Origin: Lantana camara
Taxonomy: Eukaryota > Streptophyta > Magnoliopsida > Lamiales > Verbenaceae
Length of the DNA: 64,000 nt
NCBI GenBank assembly: GCA_037501455.1
Contig: CM074857.1
Coordinates: forward strand, 107,851,501-107,915,500
Reading direction: 5' to 3'
Position numbers and translations under genes: made by a program. Under the pieces are notes generated by a model, which searched no databases, was not told the DNA's origin, and was given only the letters and a program-made list of their open reading frames with translations. This document shows positions 23,501-35,718 of the stretch, piece after piece. Within the stretch, counting starts at the first letter, position 1; each line of letters starts with the position of its first letter.

Positions 23501-24428
23501 GTTATCGAACCAATTCGAGATGAAAGATCTTGGTGATGCGTCCTATATCCTTGGAATTAAAATCTATAGAGATAGATCCAGAAGGTTAATAGGACTATCA
23601 CAGTCGATGTACATTGACAAAGTATTGAAGAGATTCAATATGGAGTCAGCAAAGGTTAAGAACCTTCCTATGAGTGTAGGAACATGTCTTTCAAAGAAGA
23701 TGTGTCCTAAGACTAACCTTGAGAAGGAGAGAATGACTCATACACCTTAAGCATCAGCAATAGGTAGCATAATGTATGCAATGTTATGTACTCGACCGGA
23801 TGTGGCTTATGCACTTAGTGTAACAAGTCGTTTCCAATCTGACCCTGGAGATGGTCACTGGGCTGCCGTGAAGAATATTCTTAAGTACTTGAAAAGTACT
23901 AAAGATTTATTCTTAGTTTACGGAGGTCAGAAAGATCTTACTGTCGAAGGATACTGCGATGCAAGCTTTGCGTCTGACTTAGATGATTTTAAGTCAATGT
24001 CAGGATACATTTTCTGCCTAAACGGCGGAGCAGTGAGTTGGAAGAGTTCTAAGCAAACAACCACTGCAGATTCGACCACTGAGGCCGAATACTTAGCTGC
24101 AAATGATGCAGCTAAGGAAGGTGTTTGGATTAGAAACTTCATTCAAGAGTTGAATGTTGTTCCTAGCATGAAAGACCCCATTACTGTGTTTTGTGACAAC
24201 ACTGGGGCGGTTGCTCAAGCAAGAGAACCAAGATCTCACCAACGGACCAAGCACATTATGAGGAAGTATCACCTAATCCGTGATATTATCAAAAGAGGAG
24301 ATGTGCTAATTGAGAGGGTCACATCAGCAGAGAACGTGGCAGATCCACTTACTAAACCCCTTAGTCGAGAAGCTTTCCAAGGTCATCTTCAGAAGATGGG
24401 ACTTAGAGTAGCTTTAGAATGGCTTTGA
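20517..24428 (+). pseudogene. Copia Gag-Pol polyprotein, two in-frame stops
   Basis: One frame of 1303 codons interrupted by TAA at 20853-20855 (codon 113) and 23748-23750 (codon 1078). The inverted copy has tyrosine codons at both places. Order (approximate residues): UBN2-type Gag from residue 1; zinc knuckle CFHCGKAGHWRRNC near 254; protease DTGCGTHICND near 295; integrase with the WHARLGH...CESCLKGK zinc part, core HTDVCGP (486) and RSDRGGEY (548); reverse transcriptase with MDVKTAFLNG and YVDDILLIGN (974); RNase H with YCDASFASD (1145). The stops would cut Gag short and remove RNase H, so this copy should not move by itself. Short antisense frames inside are shadows. Confidence 0.95.
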
Positions 24429-24433
24429 CGGGC

Positions 24434-24443
24434 AAGTGGGAGA
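24434..24443 (+). other. Copia polypurine tract
   Basis: AAGTGGGAGA lies just upstream of the 3' LTR, five bases after the pol stop codon. Confidence 0.75.
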
Positions 24444-24444
24444 T

Positions 24445-26378
24445 TGTTAGGAATAGTGCCCTAGAAAGCCGATTGTATATCCGCTTTGTGCTTTTCCTTA
24501 TTGTAATCACAGACAATCTTTGAATGAAATAACGAATTGAGGCAACACTTCTTTATATGCTCTTGTTTGGTATGCGTTTACTTTATCTGTGCATGTATGA
24601 GAACTCCCCTAATCCTGATGACTGTAGGACTCTGCCATTTAGGTGAAATGGTTCATGAAACGAGCCCTATATCACATAAGTCATGATTAGTAAAATACTC
24701 CAAGCCGATGAGTCCTACAGACAGTGGGAGTGTCAACCTGACTCCTCTAAGGCTTGCTTGTGGGATCACGCCCTTAAGAAGGACCACCTTGTTTCATGGA
24801 GGTGGAAAGTGTATAGTTGATACGTGCGTGATACATGAGGGTGCTTACTTTAATAAGTGAGTTCACTGAGGCGCCCCGTGTGAGAACATTCCTAAATGGG
24901 AAAGGAAGTTTCTATTTCAGGAAATGGAAACTTCCAGATTAGGAAATATCTCGCGAGTCATTGATGTGATTAATTGATCCTTAGACTTGAGGTTCCTTGT
25001 CACTTTATGAGTTAACTCTGTAGTCTTAGGTATAAGCTTTAAAGGGTGTCGCCTTAGACAACTGATTCAAGGCTTATGCTGGGGCTGCACAAGTGACTCG
25101 TGAAAGTGAATGAGAATCAAGAAAGGACCTACACTTGCATTTGCAAGGTGATCTCTTATTGTGTAAGTCATTCATATGCCATATGGAGTCCTTGGCCAAG
25201 GCAGTAGATCAAGACATCAAGAAAAGGGTTTCTTGGATTGAGATCAAATGGATATGAAATGCACTTAGCTTTAAGACCGGATTATTAGGGTTCTGATTAT
25301 TCCCTTGCCCTAGATCTTGGTTGAGAGATAGTAAGTAGGAGGATTGTATCTCACATGAATCAATGACTTAAAGGTTCTGTCGAATCTGAACATTCCAATT
25401 CAGCTAGGGGTTAAACACCTGTTGCTAGACTATGGTCGTTTAATCTGTGGACTGATTAATTAATTAGTGAATTAATTAATTAGGGTCACTGCTAATTGAA
25501 TTGAGAACCTAGAGGGTCACACACAACAACTTGGTTACATGAGTTGAGGCTTAAAAATGATTAAACGAGTTAATCGAACCTAAGGGGTTCCACACGTGTG
25601 AAATCACACGTGTGGCTCACGTGATTGGACACGTGTCATTAAGACACGTGTGCCACACGTGATTATGTGATGTTAAATAATTAATGTGTTAATTATTTAA
25701 TAGACTTTGGTTTAATTTTGAATTAAAAAGAAAGTCTAATTTTGGAGAAAATAATCTAGTTAATTAATTATGAATTAATTAATTAGATAAAAATAAGTTA
25801 TTTATTTTATAATAAATAAAGTATAAAATTATCCAAAAAAAATAGTTTGGATATTTTTAGCTCTCTTAAAAGTTGACTAGAATTAGAATTCAAAGTCAAA
25901 GTTGGAAAATACTTGGTGATCAAGTAATAGGAGAGAGAGGAACCAAATCCTTGTCCAATAAGGATTTGGATCGACACTCCCTCCTATATATAGGGGAGCT
26001 CGAGCTCCCCTTTAGAGCTAATAGACAATTCTTGGTTCATGTGTTGAACACCTTCCTTTCTCCAAGATTAAATTAAACCCTAGGTTAAGCCTAAACACTA
26101 ACTAGAGAACTAGCATCCTTACTAGTTAGATTGTGATCAAGTTGGTGGACTTTCTCTAGAGACTTCAAGTTAGAAGTTTGAAGATTCGAGCTTTACCAAG
26201 GAGAGGGGATCAAGCCGCGAGAAGAGCGTTCTTGGGTGGCTTGAAACGCTTCAAGAAAGAACAAAAGAAAAGTAAGTTTTCTATCTTTACGAATTTGGTT
26301 ACACGATTACGAGTCCTAGATCCTTTTGTTGGGGTAAATTTTTAAATTCCGCTGTTTTCTGATTCGTGTTTTCCAACA
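24445..26378 (+). repeat. Copia copy 1, 3' LTR
   Basis: Begins TGTTAGGAATAG and ends TTTTCCAACA before the duplication CCGTA. Near-identical to the 5' LTR; visible differences include one extra A in an A run near 25840 and a small cluster near 26332. Confidence 0.95.
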
Positions 26379-29300
26379 CCGTATTCTCGAAGGGCGTCCT
26401 TACGACATTAACAAGTAAGTCTCTACACTTGTGTGTGTTTAATTTAAGAGTTCTTGAATTATGTGATTTAATGTAAATCCAATTTAATATGTGATCATTT
26501 GGACTATTCTAAAATTAATTGTCAAGTTGATTTTAAATCAATCATGTTACTTAACTTGTTTAATTTCGGTTTACTTGAATTCCTTGAGATTAATTGTCAA
26601 TCATGTGTTTACAAAGTGTCGTTAAATTGTACATAAAGGTTGTCTAAAATTAAATTGAATTAAAATCTAATTGGTAAATCTCTATCTTTCATTTAATTTA
26701 TAAAATTAATTTGGAGCTTGAACGTAAAATTACTCCAATTTTATTTACGATTGTTCGTACGCGCTATTTCACTTTGCTACGCGATAAGGATACCCGGTTG
26801 TATATAGCTTGTGCACAAGACACGTTTCTCCCAACCTCCATTCTCTTCTTCTCTCTCTGGGTTCTCTCTCTCATTCCCGCACACATACTATACCTAAAAC
26901 ACACACTAGTCATAACTTGGCCGTTTCTCGACGGAATTCGATGAATGAGTAGTCCATTTCGAAGAGCTCGATGAGAGGATCATGATGGTACAAAGATCTT
27001 GGCCAACCGACCAACGGTGGAGGAGATATCTGCGATTTTCAGACGTAACTGCTCAAAGTTCGGAAATTCGCTACTGGATTGCGGTAACAACTTCGATAGC
27101 CTCGTACGGCCTCCTCCGACATCGGAATATAGCGAAATTGGTATGAAAATCGAACGTCTCGACGAGATCTACAACTTGAAAGTGGTGGCGCAGTCATTGG
27201 GGCAGAGGTGGCGCCACACGCGCCGCCCGAAGGTCACGGCGCTGGTGGTGGATCTGGGCAAACTTCGCCGGCCGTTTCCGGCGGCAGTTTTAGACGGATG
27301 AGGTACCGATCTGAAGGTCTTCTCACTGAGAATCAATTCTAGGTTGGTGGCACAACCATCAGAGTGGAGGTGGCGGCGCACGAGTCGTCTGAAGTCGCGA
27401 CGGCGGCGGCTTGTTACTGTAGCGGCCGAATTCTTGACTTTCCGGCCACTTTCTCCGGCGACCAACTTGGGGGTTTCGAAGAGCACGTCATGGGTAAGTC
27501 GATGCCTTTTACGGATCGCATTTTGGTTCACCGGTTTGGAAGTAATTTGAGTTTGAAGATTTTAGGGTTTTCGTGTTCTTAGATCTGAAATTGTAGGAGA
27601 TTGACTTGGAATTTCTAGAAATTGATCGAGGTTTCGGAACGGGCACGAAGACTTCATTCAGGACAGGTTTTTCGGGATTTTTCCGACGACCTTCGGCGGC
27701 GGCCCGGCCAAATTCCGGCAGCTACAGTGGTGGCCTTCCGGCGGCGTCTGGTCAGAATGTTCTTCTCGTTGTGGTGAGTTCAACGCCACTTTCCGTTCGT
27801 TAATCGGACACTCGATTTATTTATTACGAATTATTTTGCGTAATTGTGATTATTTGAATTAATTGTTTTAAGTGCAAATAAGTTGGTTATTGTTGGTTTG
27901 TTGATCGAGATGTATTCCAATCGTATACGAAAACATGTATTGAATGGATTGTGATATGCATGAATGTTTCGATTTACAATTTGAATCCTATGTGATGAAT
28001 TTACGTTATTTGTTAAGTACGAAGGGGTGTTAGTATAATATTTAGAAACTAATCTTTTATGTGACTAAATGAACTTGAATGATAATTTAGAAGAACGTAC
28101 ATGTTGTGATTTCTCTATATGGATTTGAGACGTTCTCAATGTTATGTTTGTTGTAAATTGTGTTTCAAATATAAAATTGAGATACATGAAGGATGCTTGA
28201 ACAACTTAAGACTTGATGCATGATAGGAGTTAGAATTGTAATATCTTGATTTACTCTTACTACTCAAAAATAGTATATTATGAATTAAGATAAATTGATA
28301 ATTGTCATGTTTATAATTAATTAATTCCTAGTTGAATAATTGTATAAACACTTTAAACGAATAATTATGCTTAGTAATCAACTTAGGGGATGTATGTGTA
28401 ATAATTCTAAACTTTTATAAATGACTTAGGGGATGTAAGTGTAATATTTATGAAACTATGAATGTGACTTGAGCTTGTGTACCAAACATGTTGTGAAGTT
28501 GTAAAGTATGATCTTAAGTGAATTAAATGCACTATTTATTTGTATCAAGCATGCCAACTACGTACAACAACTTTGTATGTCTATATGATCAAGTTGCTCT
28601 TACTTATGCACTTTATAACTCGACATGAACTTGATGCTTAATTCTAATATTATAATTGAACCCTGTGACATTGGATGATTTAATATGCATTTTGTGAATA
28701 CATTGACTTCCTAAATTGATCTTGCATCTTTGGATATGGAATTGCGTGTCGGTTGCTTGTAAATATGACCTTGTTGAGCATTGATATGCCTTGAATGACC
28801 ACGACACGTTATCCAAGCACAATATGAACACTTTTGCATAACCACGATCATGTTGAGCAACGCCGTGCGTCTTGTTTGGTTCATATAGAGTCTAAGTCTG
28901 GGCTTCTGTATGTCTTGTCACAGAGTTTGGTGGTGCCGGTGGGCCCGAGGTTTAGAGTGTTTGGCCCTCCACACTCTCAGACTCTACTTTCACGAGGTGA
29001 GGTTTATGATTTTGTATAGTTACATGACCTATGGCCTTTACATGTTGATTTCTACCCTTGCATGCGAGTATACTCTATTATAGATATGTATGTGCTGAAT
29101 ATGATATGTTGATGATCTTGTGTGAGTCCTGCGTGGATGGAGGTCATGAGGCTTAAAGTTCCATCGGGTAGGAAGGGTGTAAATATAAAACCAGTTTTTG
29201 AAGCATATGTAAGCTATTTTGGAAAAACAGTTGTGTTGTGATTATGTAGCGAGTTGGCCATGAAATATTGGCATTTGTATGTATGTATGTATGTATGTGG

Positions 29301-30452
29301 ATCCGAGGAGCTATGGGTAAGGAGCCCCCGGGACGGTTAGGGCCGTCGGGGATATACCTGTGGGTAGTTCCATTTGAGATATCTTCACGCGACCCGTGCT
29401 GTAGGGAAGGTGTGGTATCTTGAGCCTTCGGCTAAGGCCGGGGAGGACTCTTGTGGGTTCGCTACCCCTTGAGGGTATGTCTGTTATGGATGGTTTGGGG
29501 ACGGTACATCTCCTCCATCATTGGTGTGACGGCTGAATTGATTTTGTATTTTATGTTTTGATATGTTCTGAGGAGTAAAGGTTGGAAGCTCGTACTCGCC
29601 GAGCATGTGATCTGTTATGTTTGAGAATCATGAATCGAGATAGAGTTTCTGAAATGTTTTCTAAATCTTATATAACTATCTTTTGGGTACTTTTGGAAAT
29701 GTTTTGGTATGCAACACCTATCTCCAGTTCATGAGTCCACCCTTCTGGTATGCAACACCTATACAGTGGGTGTGCGTTAGCCCCCTCACTCAGCCAGTTG
29801 GCTGACACCTCATTTTATCTTTTAGTTGCAGGTTTCCTTTTTGGCTTGAGCTAGGCGGAAGTGTGAGTCACACTTGTCGGTTTAGTTGGTGTTAAGATGC
29901 ATTTGTCACATACTCTATTTATGTAATGTATTCTTATTTCGCTTTTGGAGATTAGGTTTTATGCTCTACTTAGACTTAAACCCGTGTGGGGTTAGTATGC
30001 TAGCATTTGGATGTAATTAGCTACTCTGCTGATACTTATATTGGTTTATTACGTTGCGATGATTTGAGATTCGGGACTAGGTATCTATTCTAGTTGAACC
30101 CGTCACCTGTTATGTATGCTGATATTCGGGACTAGGTATCTATGCTAGTTGAACCCGTCACTTATTTTGTACGTTGATTTAATTGCTTCCGCGCTCTGAG
30201 TCTGTCGAGTTAGACCCGCCTAGCCTAGTGTGTGAGTTGGTCTCCCGTTCGCTTTGATTCGGATTCGGGCATGGACTTTCCATTTCGTGATCGGGTCTGG
30301 GTCTTAATGTGGGGATGTGGCATCCTCCATTTGGGGTGTTACATCCTTAAGTGGTATCAGAGAATGGAAGAAGACAGGATGGTCTGGACCGAACAACCAG
30401 AAGGGATCATAGTTGATTAGTTTTGTGCTTTGTTTGGCTTTCTCTGTTGCAC

Positions 30453-30453
<1 letters not shown>

Positions 30454-30484
<31 letters not shown>
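30454..30484 (+). repeat. Poly(A) tract ending the retroposed sequence
   Basis: About 31 consecutive A residues run into the right copy of the 17-bp duplication. No AATAAA-type signal is obvious just upstream. Confidence 0.85.
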
Positions 30485-30486
<2 letters not shown>

Positions 30487-30498
30487 ATACTAAATATT

Positions 30499-32338
30499 TT
30501 TGGAGACTACACTCGACACACGCATTTAAAGGGCTCGTAGGATCAGACGTGACAATTAAAGTATATAAATGAGTTATATTCAAAGGACTATATATGTCAA
30601 TACAAATCCAATATATATAAACTAAAACACGAGCCAAAATTCATAGAAATTTCTACCCCAAGAAAATCATTAACTCTCGCTCTCTATATATATATTCATG
30701 CACTTGTAATGGTGAAGAATATTCACAACTTTTACTGCATGATAACTCTTTTAGGCTATACCTTTAAACCCCTTCAAATTATTAAACATCCAAATGTGAT
30801 TATCAAAAGTTATAAGATTTATTTCACTGCTATTGGTTAATAATGCTTATTGGTGATTTATTCTGTCATATCGTATTGTATCGAATACTCGTGTTGAACA
30901 TCGTAATTGATACTTCTCATATAAAAAAAAAACTCATATTACCTTATTCACATCGTGTTATGTCCATATCGATATCCTCTACTAATTAGTATTGACGTCG
31001 AGAGTGAGGTTTGCAGCAACATTTAATGGAGCTGCTTTTGGTACTTGAGATTATATATCTACGTTTGCTTTTAGTGTTTCGATTCATATCGATAGAGACA
31101 ATGAATTGGAATCTTTATAATTAGAAAGCAAAATCCATTCCTGACGTATAAATCTCAACAGCCAAAACAAGAAAGCCAGAAAGGTGAAAGTAATCAACTT
31201 ATCCTCTTCCTCTTCCTTCCTATTCATTTGTCATGTCTGAATTTATTAGTATCTTTCAAAGTGGACAAATGTTTACACCTTATTGCAAGGCAATAAAGAT
31301 GTCCATCAATCATAAAGATTTAATGTGTGTACCTCACAATATATAATAATTTCAAAGGAAAAGAAAAAAAGCAAAATTGAGATAATGACGGTCCCTAAAA
31401 TAATTTGATAAGCTACGTTGTGATCTTGCTAACTTTTATGCTTTCCAATATTAGAATAACTTACAATAGAGCCCTTGTTTCCGGTGTGAATATGGTACGT
31501 GCTATGTCACGCCATCACGGAACATTGCAAAAACAACTTTGTTGCATAATTTTATGCATATATATGTATAAATTTAGCCATAATTTCATATTGAATTTGA
31601 CCATTTTTAGTTTCCAAAACTTACATCCGTATTGTAAATTTTCGCAATTCGAATTATAAAAAAATAAAACACTTCACTAAGTCTTTTTTTTAAAATAATT
31701 ATTGATTCACCAACTAACTTCAATCAAAATAACACTTTATTAAATTGGTTTGTTGGGAAATTAATCCAACCAAGTCAAGTAACTTATTACGTGTGCTTGA
31801 CTGTTCCAAAACCCAAGTTATCCACACTATCAATTTATGAATTCTCACCCAACCAAAAAAGAATTTTTCCCACCGCAACTTTATGCGAGTTATGTTTTGT
31901 CCTCCTTTTTGTGCAAATGCATTATGATGCTTTTATAGCCCAATTCCCTTTTAAATTAGATCGTTTTTAAGCTAAACTCTTTTGTCAAATCACATACACT
32001 TTGAGTCTTGACCCATTAACGATTTTTGGGCCCTAAAAAGCAGCCTAATAATTATGGGTTGTAATGTCGATATTGGACCAACAAATTTTTTGTTTTGTTT
32101 AGTTTTTTTTTTTTAAATCTAAAATAACTTCTCTGTCCTAATAAATCAAAAACTTCTCTTTCATAATTAACTTTAGGTTTTTTCACATGAAAATTCTAAT
32201 CAATTATATATTTATGAATGTATTATATTTATTATTTTATTAATTATTTTATACATGTTGATAAGTATAAAATACTCCTCATTGAGGAGTAGTTTATGGT
32301 TTTATTAGAGAACCATGATAATAATTTGCCTATCTGAA
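30499..32338. other. AT-rich spacer
   Basis: No coding sequence or complete repeat recognised; several T/A homopolymer runs. Confidence 0.4.
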
Positions 32339-32350
32339 TGTAGTAAGGAT

Positions 32351-32451
32351 TTTTTTTTTAAAACACACACTCTTGGCCAGAGAGATTTGAATTCGGGTCA
32401 TTATCTTCAAAAAAGAATCCTCAAACCATTTGGTCAACCCCTATTGGCAAA
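32351..32451 (-). mobile_element. tRNA-derived SINE, minus orientation
   Basis: Read on the minus strand: head TTTGCCAATAGGGGTTGACC, A-box region AAATGGTTTGAGG, B-box GAATTCAAATCTC, A-rich tail. Flanks are TGTAGTAAGGAT (32339-32350) and TGCAGTAAGGAT (32452-32463), 11 of 12 identical. A 45-bp tandem duplication of the head plus flank follows to about 32515. Confidence 0.7.
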
Positions 32452-32515
32452 TGCAGTAAGGATAATAACATCCATTTGATCAATCCCTGTTGGCAAATGC
32501 CACTGATAATAACAT

Positions 32516-33535
32516 GCACGTACGTAATTCGTAAATATATATATGAAAAAAAAAGAGTAATTTTAGCTCAAATTTAGTTGCATTTTTTATAGTTTCTCTC
32601 CTTCACCCCAATTCCCTATTAATATGATACGGTTTGAGCTAAGTCTCCACGGATTTATTTTTGGACACCTTCCAAAAGGTCTTATTAGTAGAGTTGGGTG
32701 AGCACTTATATATTAGATAAACTTAGTTAATTTTTTTGATGTGAGATGAGTTTCCTTTCTAACTATCAATATGAAGAATTAAATTAATAATCTAGTTTAA
32801 CATTATATACACGTGTGCAGACGACTTTTAGATAAAAGACAATAAGACATATTTTCTAAAGTTGAATAATTTACATAATCTAAAATCTAATTATACATAC
32901 CTCAAATAGTATTTGAGTTGAATTGGAAGAAGACAAATATTTCCTCAATCTTTATTGGAATTTTATGATTTTTTCTTTCATTTTCTCTGGTATATATTTT
33001 TTTCTTCTTGTTCTTTTCTTTTAGGTTTCTTGTGTGGAGATTCTTATCACAATTAAAAATTTAAAACTTAAAATTTGAGATTTCATATTGAAGATGAATT
33101 CGTTCCCTTATTGAAGAGGGGTTCTTCTAAGAGAAGATATTTATCAACTCGACGAATTTTGTGACTTGAAGTTCAAGCCGCTTTGGAAGTAGAGAAAAGA
33201 AAAAAAAAAAGAAAAAGAAATTGAGAAATAAAAAGATAATTTACTCTCTAAATAACGTTAAATAAAGAAACAAAATGTGAGAAATAAAGAAAACGAATAA
33301 TGCGATTATTTGGGTAAAGAAAACGGAAAACAGAGTTAACGCTTGAAAAGCCAAGAAGGGAAATAAGCAGGAGATCCCATCCACGATAGAGTTCTAATAC
33401 ATCAACAATTCTAAGCCTTCAAGATTACAAACCTTTCCTAAATTTAGTAATATATATAAGGTGTAGGTGAGCTAGTGTTTCATTGTGATTTTTCGATTTG
33501 ATATTTTTCATTTCATTCTATTTTTTCTGTGATTC
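32516..33535. other. Spacer upstream of the STIPL1-like pseudogene
   Basis: AT-rich. The last ~150 bases (TATATATAAGG at about 33451) could be a former 5' region of the pseudogene. Nothing else was seen. Confidence 0.4.
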
Positions 33536-34343
33536 ATGATGGATGATTACGAGGGCGGCGCCCAGACACGGCAGAAATGGCAGAAAAGAAAATCTGGCGA
33601 TTCTGAGTCGGGATCACATAAGCGGATATCAAAGAGCAATAATGGCGATTTGGATGTTGGTACATTTGAAAAGCATACGAAGGGTATTGGGATGAAGTTG
33701 CTAATGAAAATGGGCTACAAAGGAGGTGGACTTGGTAAAAACGAGCAAGGGATTCAGGCTCCTATTGAAGCCAAGCTCCGTCCTAAGAATATGGGAATAG
33801 GTTTCGATGATTATAAAGAGTCTAATCGTCCAGCATTACAGGAAGTAGGTGAAGAAGTAGTGCTACGTCCGAGCCGGAGCCAAACTTTGGAGGTTTGCTC
33901 AAAGGAGAAGCATTGGTTAAAGCAATCTATCAAGAAGAAGAAGAAGAAGAAGAAGAAGAAGGAGGTTTATATAACAGCTGAAGAATTGCTAGCACAGAAG
34001 CAAGAGAGGGATTTTGAAGTTGTTCATAAGGTTTTCGACATGAGAGGGCCACATGTTCGTGTTCTAACAAGTTTGGACAACTTAAATGTGGAAGAACAAG
34101 ACAGGGAAAATGATGTTCCGATGCCAGAACTCCAGCACAATGTAAGATTGATAGTTGACTTAGCTGGGCTTGATATCCAGAAGCTTGATGGAGAGTTGAG
34201 GAATGAGAGGGAAACTGTTGCAGCTCTTTGGAAGGAAAAGGAGAATCTGCAAAAAGAAGCAAATCAGCAGAAGCAGCAGCTCGAAAACATGGAAGAGATA
34301 GTTAGTGTACTCGACCAAATATGGGAGAAAAGCAGTCCGGGTA

Positions 34344-35408
34344 CTGTTCACACGATTTTATATTGTCTACAAAATAAAATTACAAGACAAGAAATAATAT
34401 GAACAACAAATATAAAAATTTAAATGAATTAAGAAACTTAAAGGAATAAATCCTATGAAGTCTATTCCTCTGATTCTTCTCTTCAATTTTGTAATCGAGG
34501 CCGTGAAGCTTATTCCCGAACACATAGGCGAGCGTAGAACCTTCAAAGGTTGTAGTCCCTAGTAGCATCCGGGATTGAATATTTAAACGACTTGAAGAAT
34601 GGCGAGAAGATTTGAAGACAACGAGGAGAAAACTTGATGAAGACTTGGAAGACTTGACGAAGTGAAGATTCGCGACTCTAAGAATGGCGAGAAGATTTGA
34701 AGACAACGAGGAGAAAACTTGATGAAGACTTGGAAGACTTGACGAAGTGAAGATTCGCGACTCTAAGAATGGCGAGAAAATTTGAAGACAACGAGGAGAA
34801 AACTTGATGAAGACTTGGAAGACTTGACGAAGTGAAGATTCGTTCACATTCGCGCACGTATGTAGACTTGACGGCGTGAAGACTCGTTTGACGACGTTCT
34901 CTTCTTCTTCTCCCCAGCGTGTCTCTATGTGGATGTGTTTGAAGTGTCAAACATGACCTCTATTTATAGGTGTAGGGTTGAGTTTTGTGATAGTTATCCC
35001 TTAATTAATTAATTTATTTATTAAAGGGATAATATCAAATTTATTTATTTATTTATCACTTTAATATAAATTTATATTAAAGAAAATAAATAAATGACAT
35101 ATGTTTTGACTTGATTGGTCCACGTGTTGAAACATGTCACGTGTCGCAATTTGATTGGTCAAAACCAACTGGACTGCAAGGCTTCATTTGATTCACCGGA
35201 ACACTTCAATTTTGACACGTGCCGATACTTGATTTGATGACAAAATAAATATTAAAATTATCAATTAAATCAATTTATTTAAATATTTTGTGGATTTTGA
35301 TTTAATAACAATCCAAAAATATTAAATAAAGAGAATTAAATTTGATAATCAATATTTAGTTTTTTACATGTGTTTCATTTTAATTAGACGAAAATTAATT
35401 CGTGTATA
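34344..35408 (-). mobile_element. Unclassified ~1.07-kb insertion with internal tandem repeat
   Basis: It interrupts the STIPL1-like coding sequence exactly. The bases GGTA stand on both sides (34340-34343 and 35409-35412), a possible 3-4-bp target duplication. Its ends (CTGTTCACACG and, inverted, CTATACACG) are only weakly alike. On the minus strand TATAAATA (plus 34961-34968) is followed by a long leader-like stretch, so it may be a solo LTR or other regulatory element with unusual ends. No protein is encoded that I can support. Confidence 0.6.
34597..34843. repeat. Three tandem 85-bp repeats
   Basis: Units start at 34597, 34682 and 34767, each opening GAATGGCGAGAA, and are almost identical (one G/A change seen; the third is slightly short). 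They create repeated open frames on the minus strand that should not be mistaken for a repeat protein. Confidence 0.9.
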
Positions 35409-35718
35409 GGTACAACACTAGAATCTCTTGCTAAATCCTTCATGGATTTGCAGACAAGATATGCTAATGAGTATACTTTGTGCAACCTATCGTGCATTGC
35501 GTGCTCATATGCCCTACCCTTATTCATTAGAAAATTGGAGGGATGGAACCCACTTCAAAATCCAACTCACGGAGTCGAGGTGGTATCACTGTGGAGGCTT
35601 CTCATGGAAGTTGTATTTCCTGCTGTCGAAAAATTATCCATCACCAGACACCAATTCGTGGTAGGCTCCGGAGCCAGAGCCGATGCTTAGGTTTCTAGAA
35701 TTATTGAATAATGAGTTT

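Larger units (their letters stand above)
16332..26378 (+). mobile_element. Complete Copia element, copy 1 (TSD CCGTA)
   Basis: A 10,047-bp Ty1/copia element with LTRs at 16332-18264 and 24445-26378, flanked by the exact duplication CCGTA (16327-16331, 26379-26383). The order is LTR, iMet primer site, 2.25-kb leader, gag-pol, purine tract, LTR. The two LTRs differ at roughly ten places by eye, so the insertion is young. The polyprotein nevertheless has two in-frame stops. Confidence 0.95.
16318..30343 (+). repeat. Gypsy LTR (~3.97 kb), split by a Copia insertion
   Basis: The LTR begins TGTGACGCCCC (16318) and ends GGGGTGTTACA (30343), canonical TG/CA ends of a large-LTR plant gypsy. It is interrupted at 16331/26384 by the Copia element. 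A TATA-like TATATAG at about 26800 precedes a CT-rich leader, suggesting the transcription start. A GC-richer stretch at 27000-27800 contains a diverged internal direct repeat (GTGGTGGCGCAG at 27183 versus GTTGGTGGCACAA at 27343). Short open frames there look like chance ORFs of GC-rich DNA. No second LTR is in the window. Confidence 0.7.
15644..30498 (+). mobile_element. Retroposed, poly(A)-tailed sequence carrying a complete gypsy LTR
   Basis: An exact 17-bp repeat, AAACTATACTAAATATT, stands at 15644-15660 and 30482-30498. Immediately inside the right copy is a ~31-base A tract (30454-30484). The left junction reads TTTT/AAAC, like the preferred nick of L1-type endonucleases. These are hallmarks of LINE-machinery retroposition. 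Without the later Copia insertion the cargo is about 4.8 kb: gypsy internal 3' sequence (to 16317), one full LTR (16318-16331 plus 26384-30343), a primer-site-like GTGGTATCAGAG (30351-30362), some 90 bases of leader, then poly(A). That order is internal-LTR-internal, not a normal genomic RNA. Confidence 0.7.

Noticed and set aside
27000..27803. Several 60-120-aa frames on both strands
   Set aside because: They lie inside the gypsy LTR in a GC-richer stretch with an internal repeat; overlapping frames on both strands and no recognisable domain.
34380..34950. 155-aa and 90-aa minus-strand frames with repeated residues
   Set aside because: Produced by the three 85-bp tandem repeats (not a multiple of three), so each unit is read in a different frame; no protein repeat is kept.
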